Assembly: GCF_000801105.2 (NCBI RefSeq)
Contig: NC_079516.1
Span: 27,689,043 to 27,753,042, forward strand
Direction of reading: 5' to 3'
Source of the DNA: Raphanus sativus
Lineage: Eukaryota > Streptophyta > Magnoliopsida > Brassicales > Brassicaceae
DNA length: 64,000 bases
The translations under genes were made by a program, and so were the position numbers. Shown here piece by piece: positions 34,121 through 44,890 of this stretch (positions are counted from its first letter, which is position 1; each line of letters opens with the position of its first letter). The notes under the pieces were generated by a model. It was not told where the DNA came from. It did not search any database and saw only the letters and a program-made list of their open reading frames with translations.

Positions 34121-35976
34121 CTATGTTTTCAGCCAGCTTCGAAATAATCCAGCAGCCGCTTTTAACTGAGTAGTCTCCTGCTTTATTGAAGGCCCAAACT
34201 TCCCTTTCCGCAACATTGCCAATAAGATATGTTGGATTTGTTGCACCTCATTTGGCGGAAACAGTTCACGTGAAGTGTCCGTTTTCCACCACCCATCATC
34301 TCCTATCAAGTCAGCCACCCGTAAGTTCACATCATATGATCTCTGCTTATTCATGGGTCTCCGTGGGACCTCATCAAAAATCCATTTGTCAGCCCAGACA
34401 AAGGTATCTTTCCCATCACCAATGGATTTCATAAGGCCCTTCCTCAGTAGTTCTCGTCCAAATAAGATACTTCGCCACGCATAAGATGGCCGATACCCCT
34501 TACCACATTCAAGAAAGCTTGACGAAGAGAAGTATCTGCCTTTGTAAACCCTTGCTAATAAACTCCGAGGTTCATTGAATATCTTCCATGCTTGCTTGGC
34601 TAATAAGGCTTGGTTAAAATCTTCTATATCCCTGAATCCCAAACCTTCCTTGTCGTTTGGAACACATATTTTTTTCCAAGCAATTCAGTGAATCTTCTTT
34701 TTATCCTCATCTTCATCCCACCAAAAACTTTCCATTGCACTCATGATCTTTTGACAATGGTGTTTAGTCAACCTGAAGCATGACATTGCATACACTGGAA
34801 GTGCCATAGTAATAGGCTTGAGGAGAACCTCCTTTCCGCCATGGAAAAGCTTTTTGGCAAACCACCCTCGTAGTCTCTTGTTAAGTTTCTCACCAATGAA
34901 TGCAAGTAATTTCTGTTTGGAACCAGAAAAACACTGAGGTAGGCCCAGATATTTTCCTTCTCCCCCTTCATTTTTGATCTTCAAAATCTCAGCTAGCAGC
35001 CTTCGCATAACGGGATCAATATCAGCTTCAAAGGTAATTGCTGACTTCTGAAAATTTATCATCTGACCCGAGGCCTCTTCATACAGCTTTAAACATCGCA
35101 GGAATTCAGTGCATTGCTCAGTTTGGCTCTGCAAAGAAATAAGCTATCGTCCGCAAAGAGCAAGTGATGTATCGAAGGGCAGTTCCTCGTCAACTTCATT
35201 CTTGTAATTGCGCCATTTTGCTCTGCTATGTTCATTACATGAACTAGCGCTTCAGTGCAGAGGATAAACAGAAAGGGTGAGAGAGGATCCCCATGTCGTA
35301 TGCCTCTCTCCAGTGTGATATGACCAAATGATTCTCCATTCATGAGCACTGTGTACGAAACTGATCGGATGCAGCTCATAACCCACACTATCCATTGACT
35401 GTTAAAACCCAAATTCCTGAACAGAGTCTCCAAAAACTCCCACTCGACTCTATCATAAGCTTTAGACATGTCTGTCTTTATAGCTATATATTCTCCACGG
35501 CAGTTAGGGTTTGTCTGCAGTCCATGGATCTTTTCATGCGCTATAAGAAGGTTATCAGATATCAAGCGGCCTGCAACGAAAGCTCCTCGAGTTGGTGATA
35601 CAATCCGAGGAATGATGATCTTCAACCTATTACTCAAAATTTTCGACACGATCTTGTAGACCACTGAACAAAGACTGATGGGCTTCAGATCCTTCATCTC
35701 CTTTGCATTTTGTACCTTGGGTAGCAAGCAAAGCTGAGTATGGTTCCAGTCGGCTGGCATTACTCTCGACTAAAAGAATAGCTTCACCTCTTTCGTCACC
35801 TGCTCCCCAGTGATAACAAATTTTTTGAAAAAGTGTCCAGTCATACCATCGATTCCCGGTGCACTGTCACTTTTGATGGACTTGACTGCCCTCCTAATCT
35901 CCGCATCCGTCACTGGCTTCATGAGCGTATTGTTCATTCTGTCTGTGACTCTCGGTTGTAGCCCTTCCAGTAACAC
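34121..35976 (-). pseudogene. LINE reverse transcriptase and zf-RVT region
   Basis: Blocks: IRRAVKSIKSDSAPGIDGMT; QLCLLPKVQNAKEMKDLKPI; SLCSVVYKIVSKILSNRLK; YIAIKTDMSKAYDRVEWEFL (first catalytic Asp); GIRHGDPLSPFLFILCTEAL; HHLLFADDSLFLCRA (F-A-D-D catalytic pair kept); ATGQMINFQKS-like SGQMINFQKSAITF; GKYLGLPQCFSGSKQ; AMSCFRLTKHHC; then GLGFRDIEDFNQALLAKQAW, AWRSILFGRELL. Stops at 35769 and about 34687 and a frameshift near 35110 separate the pieces. The RT core otherwise keeps its motifs. Confidence 0.88.
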
Positions 35977-36040
35977 CTCCGCGTTATGGGATCCTGAGGA
36001 ACGAAAGAGTTCTTGAAAGTACTTGACTGCAATATCACCC

Positions 36041-37205
36041 TTATTCAGTGCCTGACTGATCCAGTAAAGACTGAACTCGATTCTCCATTCTCCTCGTTTC
36101 CACCCAGCCGTGGAAAATTCTCATATTCTTCTCCCTCACTTGGACCCATGTATTTTTGCATTTTTGCTTCCAGAAGGCTTCTTCTTCATTGTATACCGTC
36201 TCTAGCTCCAATCTTAGTGATGACATCAGTTGCACGTCTGGAGTTCGTTTTTGCTCTTCATTCTCCAAAGATTGTCGCAACTTCCTAATTTTCTCACTTG
36301 AGTTCACATTGGCTGACTTCTTCCATTGTGACAATTCTTTGCGACAGGACTTTATTCTCTCCGAAACGAAGCCTCTGTTCTCTCCCGTGTTTGCGTTCCA
36401 TCCTCTGCGCACCACCTCTAATACTTCCGGTTTTGTGCACCATTGTTTATCAAAGGTGAATCTAACTTTCTTCCTCGTTCTTGACGGTATCAAACTCATA
36501 AGCACCGGTCTGTGGTCAGACCATGTCCGTTCCAAGTACTTGATGTGTGTACCTGGAAATAGTCTAAACCATTCTGCGTTTCCAAACGTCCTATCAAGCC
36601 GACACTGAACCCACACCTTCTCTTTCACACCATTAGTAAAGATCTCTCTAGCTAGCTCCTACCCATGAGAAAATATCGCCAGAGCTTGGGGGTTCTGTGA
36701 GTCTACAGTCTCTCTTCATTGCACGAAATCTAAAGAAAGAGCTTTCTTCTCTCGCCGGCCCTCCAAGCTTTTCCTCATTGTTCATTAGCTCATTAAAGTC
36801 TCCTACCAAAAACCATCCACCATCTCTGTTCAAGCTCATATCTCGCAATAAATCCCAAACCTCATGTCTTTTATGTCTGACTGGATTCCCATAAAGAAAA
36901 GACATGTGAAACCTTAAAGCTCCAATCATCACTCGAGTATCAATGATCCGACTCGAGCTAAAGATAGCTTCAACCTCATACGTACTCCTCCAAAAAAGTG
37001 CTAAGCCTCCACTAAGTCCCACTGGGTCCACCAAGTAGCTGTAGTCATAACCCAACGAACTTTTAAACTTACCAACGTATTCACTAGAGTTTTTAGTCTC
37101 TAGGAGAAACAGAAAATCCGGGAGATGTTCACGAACCATCTCCTCTAGGAGTCGAACTGTCGAGTTGCTTCTCAATCCCCGACAGTTCCAACTGAGCGTC
37201 GTCAT
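36041..37205 (-). pseudogene. LINE endonuclease (APE-type) and linker
   Basis: Starts MTTLSWNCRGLRSNSTVRLL with the conserved W-N-C-R-G-L motif. Next come FLLETKNS (catalytic Glu), GGLALFW, FHMSFLYGNP, WFLVGDFNELMNNEEK (G-D-F-N) and, after a stop near 36650, CRLDRTFGNAEWFRLFP, YLERTWSDHRPVLMSL (S-D-H-R). These are all the signature motifs of the APE-type endonuclease that nicks target DNA for target-primed reverse transcription. The helical linker to the RT follows to about 36041. The frame is broken between the two halves, so it is inactive. Confidence 0.85.
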
Positions 37206-37936
37206 TGAGAATTGGATGGTTTCTGGTGAACCATCAAACCCTCATTTTTTTTCGACACCTTGGAGGTAGCCTCTCCATCATTAGTTGCTTTGCGTTTAAG
37301 CGGACCTTCTTCATTTCCTTTCCTACTTTCATCACCGTACTGACCAGTTTCCCTTCTTTTGTTCTGGCTTCTATGGACCCACGATGCATTGCTCCTCTTG
37401 GAGCTACGGCTTCTCGCATCCCCTTCACCTGACCGAGTTACGTGACTACCCATCACAAAGCCTCCATGCTCTTGCTGTCTTGGGTTGACTAAATCGTGTC
37501 TGTACTTTCTCTCCATCTCAGTCTCCTTTTTCTGAGGTGATATATGCAGCTTCTCTCCTAGTTCCTTAGCCGGCTCCATTATGATTCCTGCTGCATTTAT
37601 ACCTTCGTTTGTGTTCACATAATTTCCACCGGTTTGCTCCATCACAGAGGTCTGATCAATGGGCCTCCCAGCCGAAGATTCAGAAATATCTTGAATCCCG
37701 GGATTCTCCACACGTCCTTGTGATCTGTTTCTCTCCTTTGAGATCACCGGAGCACTCTCTAGCCTCAAACAAACTCTTTGTGCTAGTGGATCCCGTGAGA
37801 GTTCATCCAAAGTCATCTTCATTCGTGCTTCTCTAATTCTTCTCTCCTCAGGGTCCACACAGTTCATATATATCCTCATTTGTTCAAAAACTTCTGGCGC
37901 CACTACAATAATGTGCGGTTCAAAACCCGGAGGCAC
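37202..37936 (-). pseudogene. LINE ORF1 C-terminal part
   Basis: 244-codon open frame, from GFEPHIIVVAPEVFEQMRIY through a charged, Lys/Arg/Glu-rich tail (KRSNASWVHRSQNKRR, GPLKRKATNDGEATSKVSKK) to the stop just before the endonuclease ATG. Plant LINE ORF1 products are RNA-binding with DUF4283 and a CCHC knuckle; only the basic, disordered tail after those domains remains here because of 5' truncation. The 5' end is the element's truncation point, so the first Met is probably not the real start. It overlaps the next ORF by 4 bp (37202-37205, ATGA-type), a typical arrangement for reinitiation in these elements. Confidence 0.65.
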
Positions 37937-37953
37937 AGAGTTACATCTCTTTT

Positions 37954-39387
37954 ATAACTAAATTGTTATCAAAAAGAAAATTTATATAAAGATAATATCT
38001 GTAATATTTTTCGTTTATTAATAAAATTAGATAAGGGAATTTTGTACAAAAAGGCAATATTTTAACTATTATAATACAATATTTTAATATATTTGACACA
38101 TGTGATTTAATAAAAACGAATTTCCTTTTACATAAATCCCAATTTTATAAAAAACAACCTTTATATTTAAAAAAAAATTTTATGAGAAATCAGTTTCTTA
38201 CGTGTCATGTTCACATTAAATTTGACGATGGTTTATTACATTAATACTCTTAATATTCATTTTATTATTATAACTGCCATTATTAATATTTTATTTTTTT
38301 CTTTTCTTTTATTGCTACATTCCCTTTATAAATTGTTATCAAAAAGGAAATTTATATAAAAGACAATACTGTATCTATAAATACTTTCCTTTTTATCTTG
38401 ATTTTTATTAAAAAATAGAAAAAGGAATTTTGTACAAAAAGGAAATATTTTAAATATTTTAATACAAATATGTTTGATACATGCTATTTAACAAAAAAAA
38501 GAATATTCCGTTTATAGAAATTCCAATTTTATAAACTTTTTCTTTATATTAGAAAAATATCTTAGGATATCAAAAATCAAATATCTTCTTTCTTAATAAA
38601 AATGAAAGTATATGATTATACATTTTGATAGTTATAATTCTTTAATTTCTACAAAAAAATATATGCACAATTTTATGTAATTTTCTATTTCTACATTATA
38701 GATTTTTAACCTTGATATTATTTTAATGCCTCCAAAATTTATATAAATATAAACAACTAGTTCTCATATATAAGTATCAGTCAATCATTCATCGTTCATA
38801 TAAAATATTTCTTATTCATAAAAACTAAATCCTTCTATTGTAAGAAAACAATTTACATGGCTTCTATAAGAAAATTTGTTTTTCTTTAGATGTATGCAAA
38901 ATCAAAATAAATATCATGAGATTTTGGAAAACAAATTCTCTTAAAGAGGCTGTTCCTATTGCCAATTTTTTTCATTAATGATGAAATCATTTTTAAAACT
39001 CATATTTTCTAATTTTTGCTAATTCTACAATTATAAAAAATCAAAAATAAAAAATAAACTGTATTCATGCAACAATTAAAAGCAATAACTTTATTAAGAA
39101 CTTCGAGAAAAAATTAGTAAAATCTGAATTAAAAATAATTAATACATTGCAGATCAATTTTACACGGATGATTTTATAATTTTAGATATAAATATCATGA
39201 ACAAGTTGAATATATTGCACAATTTATAACACCACAACTAAAAGAACTCATAAATAAAACTTTAAATAAAATAATATAAAATACACTAAAAATACACTTA
39301 AACTCAATAAAATATCACTCAAATTATTATATTTTAATTTTTTAAAAAATATCCATGTCTGCGCATGGATGGGGGTGAGTCATCTAG
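37954..39387 (+). mobile_element. Helitron 3' region, + strand (5' end not identified)
   Basis: A 3' end of Helitron type at 39342-39387: stem ATCCATG ... CATGGAT around a GCGC loop, then GGGGGTGAGTCATCTAG and host T at 39388. Upstream are 1.4 kb of AT-rich, non-coding DNA including the tandem repeat. The 5' end should lie left of the LINE; a degenerate TTATTAAGCAG near 32840 is a weak candidate. A TATAAATATAAAC at 38745 and an ATG at 38857 show no gene. Confidence 0.55.
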
Positions 39388-39458
39388 TCATGTTAATAAT
39401 TATAAAATCTAAGAGGACCTATAAATGTAGTATATATATATTTAGGAAAGAGTCTAGA

Positions 39459-39836
39459 AGTACTTAGGAAAGACGCCATTACATTCGGAGATGGAAGCCC
39501 TTATATGAGCAATGAAAAGTATGAGGAACTTACATTAAATATCATGTTACTTTTGCAATGGATTGTATTCAATCGATGAAGATGGTTTCTGCACTAGAAG
39601 AATGACTAGCCTTCGAAACTATTTGGACGATATCAAGATTCTTCAAGGAAGTTTTAGTTACTCAAAGATCATTCATATCCCCCGAATGCTGAATTCATAG
39701 GCAGACGGTCTTGCGCGAAGTGCCAGAAAGCAAATGTCTTTCATTGTTCATATAGATGCAGAGTTACCAGTTTGATTTGTAAAGTCTTCATAGGGTTTGT
39801 TTAAGTTGATGATTAAAAAAGAGTACTTAGGAAAGA
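39459..39836 (+). mobile_element. 5'-truncated LINE (RNase H tail) with 15-bp target duplication
   Basis: AGTACTTAGGAAAGA flanks the insert at 39459-39473 and 39822-39836. The insert reads AMKSMRNLH, RNYLDDIKILQGSFSYSK, IIHIPRMLNS, ADGLARSARKQMSFIVH and IDAELPV with stops, ending GTTTAAGTTGATGATT plus an A-run. It is the same LINE subfamily as the fragment at 5046-5543 (identical GTTTAAGTTGATGA tail). It entered a Ty3/gypsy RT fragment. Confidence 0.85.
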
Positions 39837-40090
39837 ATCTTCGTTTTGCAAGAACTTGACTGAATATTTGCATCACTTAAAAGCTGTGCTAGAAGTACTT
39901 AGGAAAGAGTCTTTGGTTGCTTAATCTAATGCATGAACATGAACAGTTTCTAATATGTGCATGCGTGAAAGATAGAACTTTTGAAGACTAGATATTGCCC
40001 AAACTAACAATTTTATTACTGCTATTAATAAAAGATTTTATGTGCGCAATAACAAATTTTGCTTTTATTATATTAATATACCATGAATTT
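39837..40090 (+). pseudogene. Ty3/gypsy RT fragment, second copy
   Basis: FCKNLTEYLHHLKAVLEVLR and KESLVA followed by decayed sequence. It aligns with the palm/thumb region of RT and with the fragment at 8270-8510, including the AT-rich DNA after it (AACAATTTTATTACTGCTAT, ATAACAAATTTTGCTTTTAT). Both are parts of one repeat family. Confidence 0.6.
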
Positions 40091-40684
40091 TACTACTTCT
40101 AGACCATGGTATAACTCCTATTTAGAGTATGTATTAGAGTTTTTCAGGTTCATGTGCATTTTGGATAACTTTGAAGATTCTAGAGTTTTTTGAGGTGTAG
40201 GACTGCACAGATGTGTCAGAAGTTAGCTATGAATGGATTCCTTCCCAAGATGTGACTGAGCTCATATTTTGACAGGACATAGACCTTTCTGTTAGTTTTC
40301 CAATTCCACTGGTTTGAAGTTATTCAAGATCCTGGTAAAAAGTTATGCTTATTTTACTGAAGAGTTGACATACTAGAGAGAGGAATCTGTCGAAGATACG
40401 AACAATTGTGTTGGGATCGAATCGGTCACGATAGAATCAATGTCTAAAAACTACCCGGAAATATTTTCTTCCTTTAAATTAAAAAGAACATGAGAACAAA
40501 AACCTCTTAAGATTCGGAAAAAAATCAAAGTAACAAGTTCTCACGAAAGATATACTTGATCTCTTACAAAACGACTTCCGAAAATAAGATAAAACGAAAA
40601 ACCGCCGTGTCCCAACTTCTTATCATCTTATTGTTTTTGGTCAATCTTGCTGTCACGGGGAGACCATGCACTCACCGTAGAAAC
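40091..40684 (+). other. Unassigned TE-like DNA
   Basis: No domain and no clean boundaries. ACCATGAATTTTACTACTTC near 40080 resembles the start of the LTR at 41494, so it may be decayed retrotransposon DNA. The 128-codon frame at 40556-40942 is mostly minisatellite translation. Confidence 0.35.
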
Positions 40685-40995
40685 CATGTCGCCATTAGGC
40701 GACCACTTCTTCGGCTCCATGTCTCCAATAGGCGACCACACATCTCTTCCTCGTCACCAATAGGCAATCACGCTAGACTATGTCTCCTCTTCGTTACTAA
40801 CGGGCGGCGACGCCAAGTCTTTCCTCTTTGCCAATGGGCGGCGACGCCAAGTCTCCACCTCATCAACAACGGGCGACGACGAGTCCGTCTCCTCCTCCTC
40901 GTCAACGGGCGACGATTCCACCACTCTACCTCGTCGCCATGAGACGACGACACCGAAACTCACGTTCATGTCCCCTAGAGGCGACAACGTCATAC
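40685..40995. repeat. GC-rich degenerate minisatellite
   Basis: About eight or nine units of roughly 35-40 bp, each with a core like CCAATAGGCGACCAC or AACGGGCGACGA separated by CTCCTCGTC-type linkers. GC content is far above the surroundings. Open in several frames on both strands because of its composition; I see no real gene. Confidence 0.75.
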
Positions 40996-41493
40996 ATCGT
41001 TGGAGTGATAGGTAAATTACATGTGATCCAATTATTCGCATACACTTTGTCAAAGAAAGAGAAAGGAAAAAAAGAAAGAAAAATCATTAGAATGTGATTA
41101 GATTCAGATTCATAGAAGAGAGAAGAGGGAGAGAAAGAGTCAGAAAATATTACATGTTTGTCCAGATACTTGATTCAGTTGAATCCATGTGTTCCTTGAT
41201 CGATACTCTCAAAATGTAGCCTACACATTTATTTAATGCAGAAATGAGGTCAGTGGAGGGGTATGTCAGGTGATATCAGTGGAATTGTGAGAACGTATGC
41301 CATGGTGACTAAGATAGAGTGTAAAAAAATTGAATCATCTCTAAGGTTAGTATTGACTCGTTGACACCTATCATATTTGCAGAAGTGAGAGTAGTGATTT
41401 TAAATTATGTGAGTCCCTGCTGTTTTCAAACCTCTTATATAAGACTACTCTGGTTTTGTTTGAGGACAAGCAAAAAGGTAAGTCTTGGGGAGT
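40996..41493 (+). other. Internal 3' region and polypurine tract upstream of an LTR
   Basis: Ends in GAGGACAAGCAAAAAGGTAA and GTCTTGGGGAG at 41468-41492, the usual 3' internal region and polypurine tract of Athila-type Ty3/gypsy elements, directly before TGATATACC. 41110-41320 is homologous, inverted, to 55235-55440. No gag-pol genes remain between here and 40 kb. Confidence 0.6.
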
Positions 41494-42694
41494 TGATATA
41501 CCATGAATTGTTCAAGTTTTTAGTCATGTTATATAAGTGTTTAAGAGTCTATTTACTATTTTTTGGAGTCTTAATAGAGTATTTTTGTATGTTTTGGAGT
41601 AATGTGGTGATTTTGGAGCATATTTGAGATAAAGATAAAAGAAACTCGTAGCTGACTATCAAACCAGTTCAGAGTCAACATCAGAGTCAAAAGCCAATCG
41701 ACGAATATTACTTGACGTCGATCGACAGCGAGGCAAGAGAAGCGGGCCACATGTCATGACCTACTTATAGTCCAAGTCCCACACAATTACAGAATTACCC
41801 CTGTCCGACTTTAACCTAATATTTAAGTGCTCTACCATTGTATTGGGCAACACACGTGTTTTCATACTTTCATAGCAAACAATTTAGGGCTTTAACTATT
41901 TTGGAGAGAAGATCCAAGACTATTTCAGAGCTTTGTGTTAGAATTCCAGTTTTTTCTACCTCCTCCAGATTATTATCATGTCTTGCTTGATTATGTCCGA
42001 GTAATCCACATGATAGATTTAGAGTTTAATTAGGGTTATAAATGATTAGCCAAAACTATAGAATTGCTATGGTGATAGATATCCTTCAAGTAATTGCTTG
42101 TAATGCTTATGTTCTAGAGTAGCTAACTAGAACCCTACTTCTAATTTTGTAGACATCTACAACGATAAGTTCTGCACCAGAAAAGATTTCCTTAGCTAGA
42201 ATTGCTAGAAACAAGCGAGAGCTGATTTAGTTAAGACTAGTGAACCTACCGATCAACTCACTAACACTTTCCTAAGGAAACATCGACGATCATACCATAG
42301 CATCAATGGACGTTTGATCCATATCAACAAGCGACATCTGAGATATTGGACTCAGTCAATAGGATTGTTTCACAGCGAAAGCTGGAATACTTTCTCATAA
42401 GAATTCGAGTTCTAGGATTGACAACCTAAGTTTATATCACTATAATCATGATTATCTAAACCCCTAGATTTAACGTTTTCTCATTATTGTTTACAACCTC
42501 AATCAATCAAATGAACTACTACATTGTTCGCCCTGCTTTATTTACGGCTTTAACATATTTACCTTGCTTAATCATCGCTGATTATGATCTATTGTGTGCC
42601 ATAGATTCTTGTGGATTTGATTCATAAGTAATACAACTGAACCTCTTATTTGAGAGAAGAAAATTCACTCATTTAAGCAATTTGAGTGATATTA
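41494..42694 (+). mobile_element. Athila-like LTR (3'), about 1.2 kb
   Basis: Starts TGATATACCATGAATTG after a polypurine tract and ends GTGATATTA (expected TGATATCA, last bases mutated). U5 contains CCTCTTATTTGAGAG. The reverse-oriented relative at 53610-55226 has matching landmarks: CTCGTAGCTGACTATC/GACCATC, TTTAACCTAATATTTAAGTG, GATCCAAGACT and TTCTAGAGTAGCTAACTAGAA. No left partner LTR is seen. Confidence 0.7.
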
Positions 42695-43269
42695 GAGCGA
42701 CAAGAAAAAATATTAGTTGAAAGATGTTGATAAGTCTCTTAAATAAAATTAGAGAATAGTTTCACCTTCTTTTATAGTGTTGGTCTAACTGTGATATTCT
42801 TTAATAATCTATTATATTAAAACAGAAGTACAAATAAAAATAACCCTAAGATTTATCATTTATTTACACATTAGAATGCCATTGAATTAATTGATAAACT
42901 TACCTTTTTATTTTTTCTGTCTTTTCTTATTTTATTAATTCATTTACTAAAACTAATTATTAACTATAAAAAAGTCGGTAACAATAATTATTTTGGATTA
43001 ATTTCCTATTTTAACGCCACCCAAATCTATACATAGTATATATGATGGAAGTAAATATTATCAAAGATATTGAGTGCATTTTTTAGATCTTCGATGGATT
43101 TTAAATATTTTAATCGTAGTGTATTCTATTTTTAACACATACAACTCATAATTTTCTATTTCTTATGATATTAGCTCAGCAAATTATTTTGTATATCTAC
43201 CTTAATTTCTAAACTCATATTTAGTATAAATTTTTGAAGTATTTTTAATATTAGATTTGGACATATTTT

Positions 43270-43900
43270 GTTCATTTACTATGGCTTTTAACAATCCTGG
43301 AAAAAAGATCAGAACCGAAATGAAATACCAGAGTCTGAGAATGAACCCTTAAATAACCGAATGGTTCCAAAATTTATGTAGCCAAATCACCGAACCGAGA
43401 AGCGAATGATACTTGATTATATAAAAATATTAATTATATATACATATATCATAGCTAAACATAAATTTTGTAATTTAGAAATCAAATAAAATATTTTTAA
43501 AAAAACTAAATTATTATAAAGTACCTCAAATATTTGAAAGTATCTCAAATTATCCTGATATTTTTATCCAAAGTAACCGAAAATATCCAAACTTTTTTTT
43601 ATCTAAACTATCATAATTATTTTATAGTTTATCCAAAATATCTGTTATTTAACATAAACTATCCGAACTGTCCGAAATAACTGAACCGAAACCAAACGAG
43701 AACAGAATATTTCTTTGTATTTTCTGATTCCTAATTTTACTCTCCAATCCAGACCAAACCGAACCCGAAGCAACCTGAACCAGATCCGAACCAAAAATAG
43801 TGAAATAATAAATTTATCCTTAACACCCTACCCGAGTTATCTGATATCCAAAATACCCGAACCCAACCAAATCCATACTTGATATTCCCATGCTAACTTA
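43270..43900. repeat. CCGAAAT/CCGAACC-rich inverted patch
   Basis: Many ACCGAAC, CCGAAA and TATCCGAAC words (43310-43400, 43560-43880), like those in the element at 24290-24986. It ends near TACCCGAAC ... TATTCCCATGCTAAC. Probably a decayed relative of that family. Confidence 0.45.
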
Positions 43901-44489
43901 TAACATAATATTATTTTAAATCTTAGCATATAAAAGTTAGGCCCGCTCAGGTTTTATAAATTTTTGGGTTTTTCGAATCGAGGTTTCCCTGGTCTTGATG
44001 AATACTGTTCTAATCAATATGAATCTATAATATATAAATAAATAATGTATATGAACAAGGTCAGGTATTTTTATCAAAATAACTACATTATCCAACTCAG
44101 TCCTGTTTTCTTTAATACAATTAGTTATATGACAATATATCTAAAATACATAACACCAGTCATGAAAAATAAATATCAATATATAAAAATGTAAGAACTC
44201 ATACCCGTACGGACGCTCGGGTCAAGCTCAAGTGTTCAAATTAAAATTTCTTACAGTAATTAGTGATTTATATTTCTGTATATATGATAAGATCTCTGTA
44301 GTATAGTGTTATTGAAATTATGAAGAATTTTGTTGTAAAAAAAAGATGAATTTATTAAACCTCAAATATAAGTTTTGAAAAATGAAAATTCAAATGTAAG
44401 GTATTGAACAATGCTATCTCATATAAGGTTTCACTGTTTCACTCCTTTTAATTTGAAATTTTGAGGTTGCGAGCATATAATAGATCATA

Positions 44490-44890
44490 ATGTATCACGG
44501 AAATGTTGGTAAATATATAACAATCATATATGTCCAAACGTTTGACAATAGCAATGAGAGGTTCATCTCTCATAGTAACTCTCTGATGTATGTTAGTTCG
44601 TCTCTTGTGGCGGAGGGACTGGCAGTACGGATTGCGATGGAACACGCAGTCACTCTGCAGCTTAGACAGGTGATCTTTGAATCGGATTTGCTCCAATTGG
44701 TGTCAGCAATTGTCGAGCAAGCCGATATCTCTGATATCCATGGAATCTTGGCTGATATATATCTTTTCTTCTCAATTTGACTATATGTCTCTTAGATTTG
44801 TTAATCATTTCTCTCTCTGTTTTGAGGATAATTTGGCTAAGCAGGCCCTTAGAAACCTTGTAAGAATCCAACTTCAAGTTTAAATGGATT
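44490..44890 (+). pseudogene. LINE RNase H-like fragment
   Basis: Frame 1: SLVAEGLAVRIAMEHAVTLQ, LRQVIFESDLLQLVSAIVEQ, ADISDIHGILADIY; frame 2 after a frameshift: FVNHFSLCFEDNLAKQALR. The E-G-L-A-x-R, F-E-S-D and N-x-L-A-K-x-A blocks are those of the RNase H-like domain at the end of plant LINE ORF2. An A-run near 44906 may be the remains of the tail. Confidence 0.72.

Larger units (their letters stand above)
33009..37953 (-). mobile_element. L1-type LINE, about 4.9 kb, degenerate, 12-bp target duplication
   Basis: TACATCTCTTTT flanks the element at 33009-33020 and 37942-37953. The 3' end is at the left (T-run 33014-33023 on +), so the element reads on the - strand: end of ORF1 (37936), endonuclease (37205), RT (35976-34685), zf-RVT (34642-34121) and RNase H (33877-33175). 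It is truncated at its 5' end within ORF1. Multiple stops and frameshifts make all ORFs dead. It belongs to the same broad plant LINE clade as the fragment at 29730 but is clearly more diverged. Confidence 0.9.
32890..38590 (+). repeat. Approx. 380-bp tandem repeat split by the LINE
   Basis: Unit 1 is 32930-33020 continued at 37954-38190; unit 2 is 38200-38590. Shared landmarks: GTTTCTTACKTGTCAT, TTTATTACATT, CATTATTAATATTTTATTTT, TTGCTACAT, AATTGTTATCAAAAAG, AATTTATATAAA and TTCCAATTTTATAAA-like. The LINE 33021-37941 entered unit 1 at TACATCTCTTTT. Confidence 0.7.

Noticed and set aside
40556..40942. 128-codon frame as a host protein
   Set aside because: Two thirds of it is translated minisatellite and no start context or exon structure supports it.
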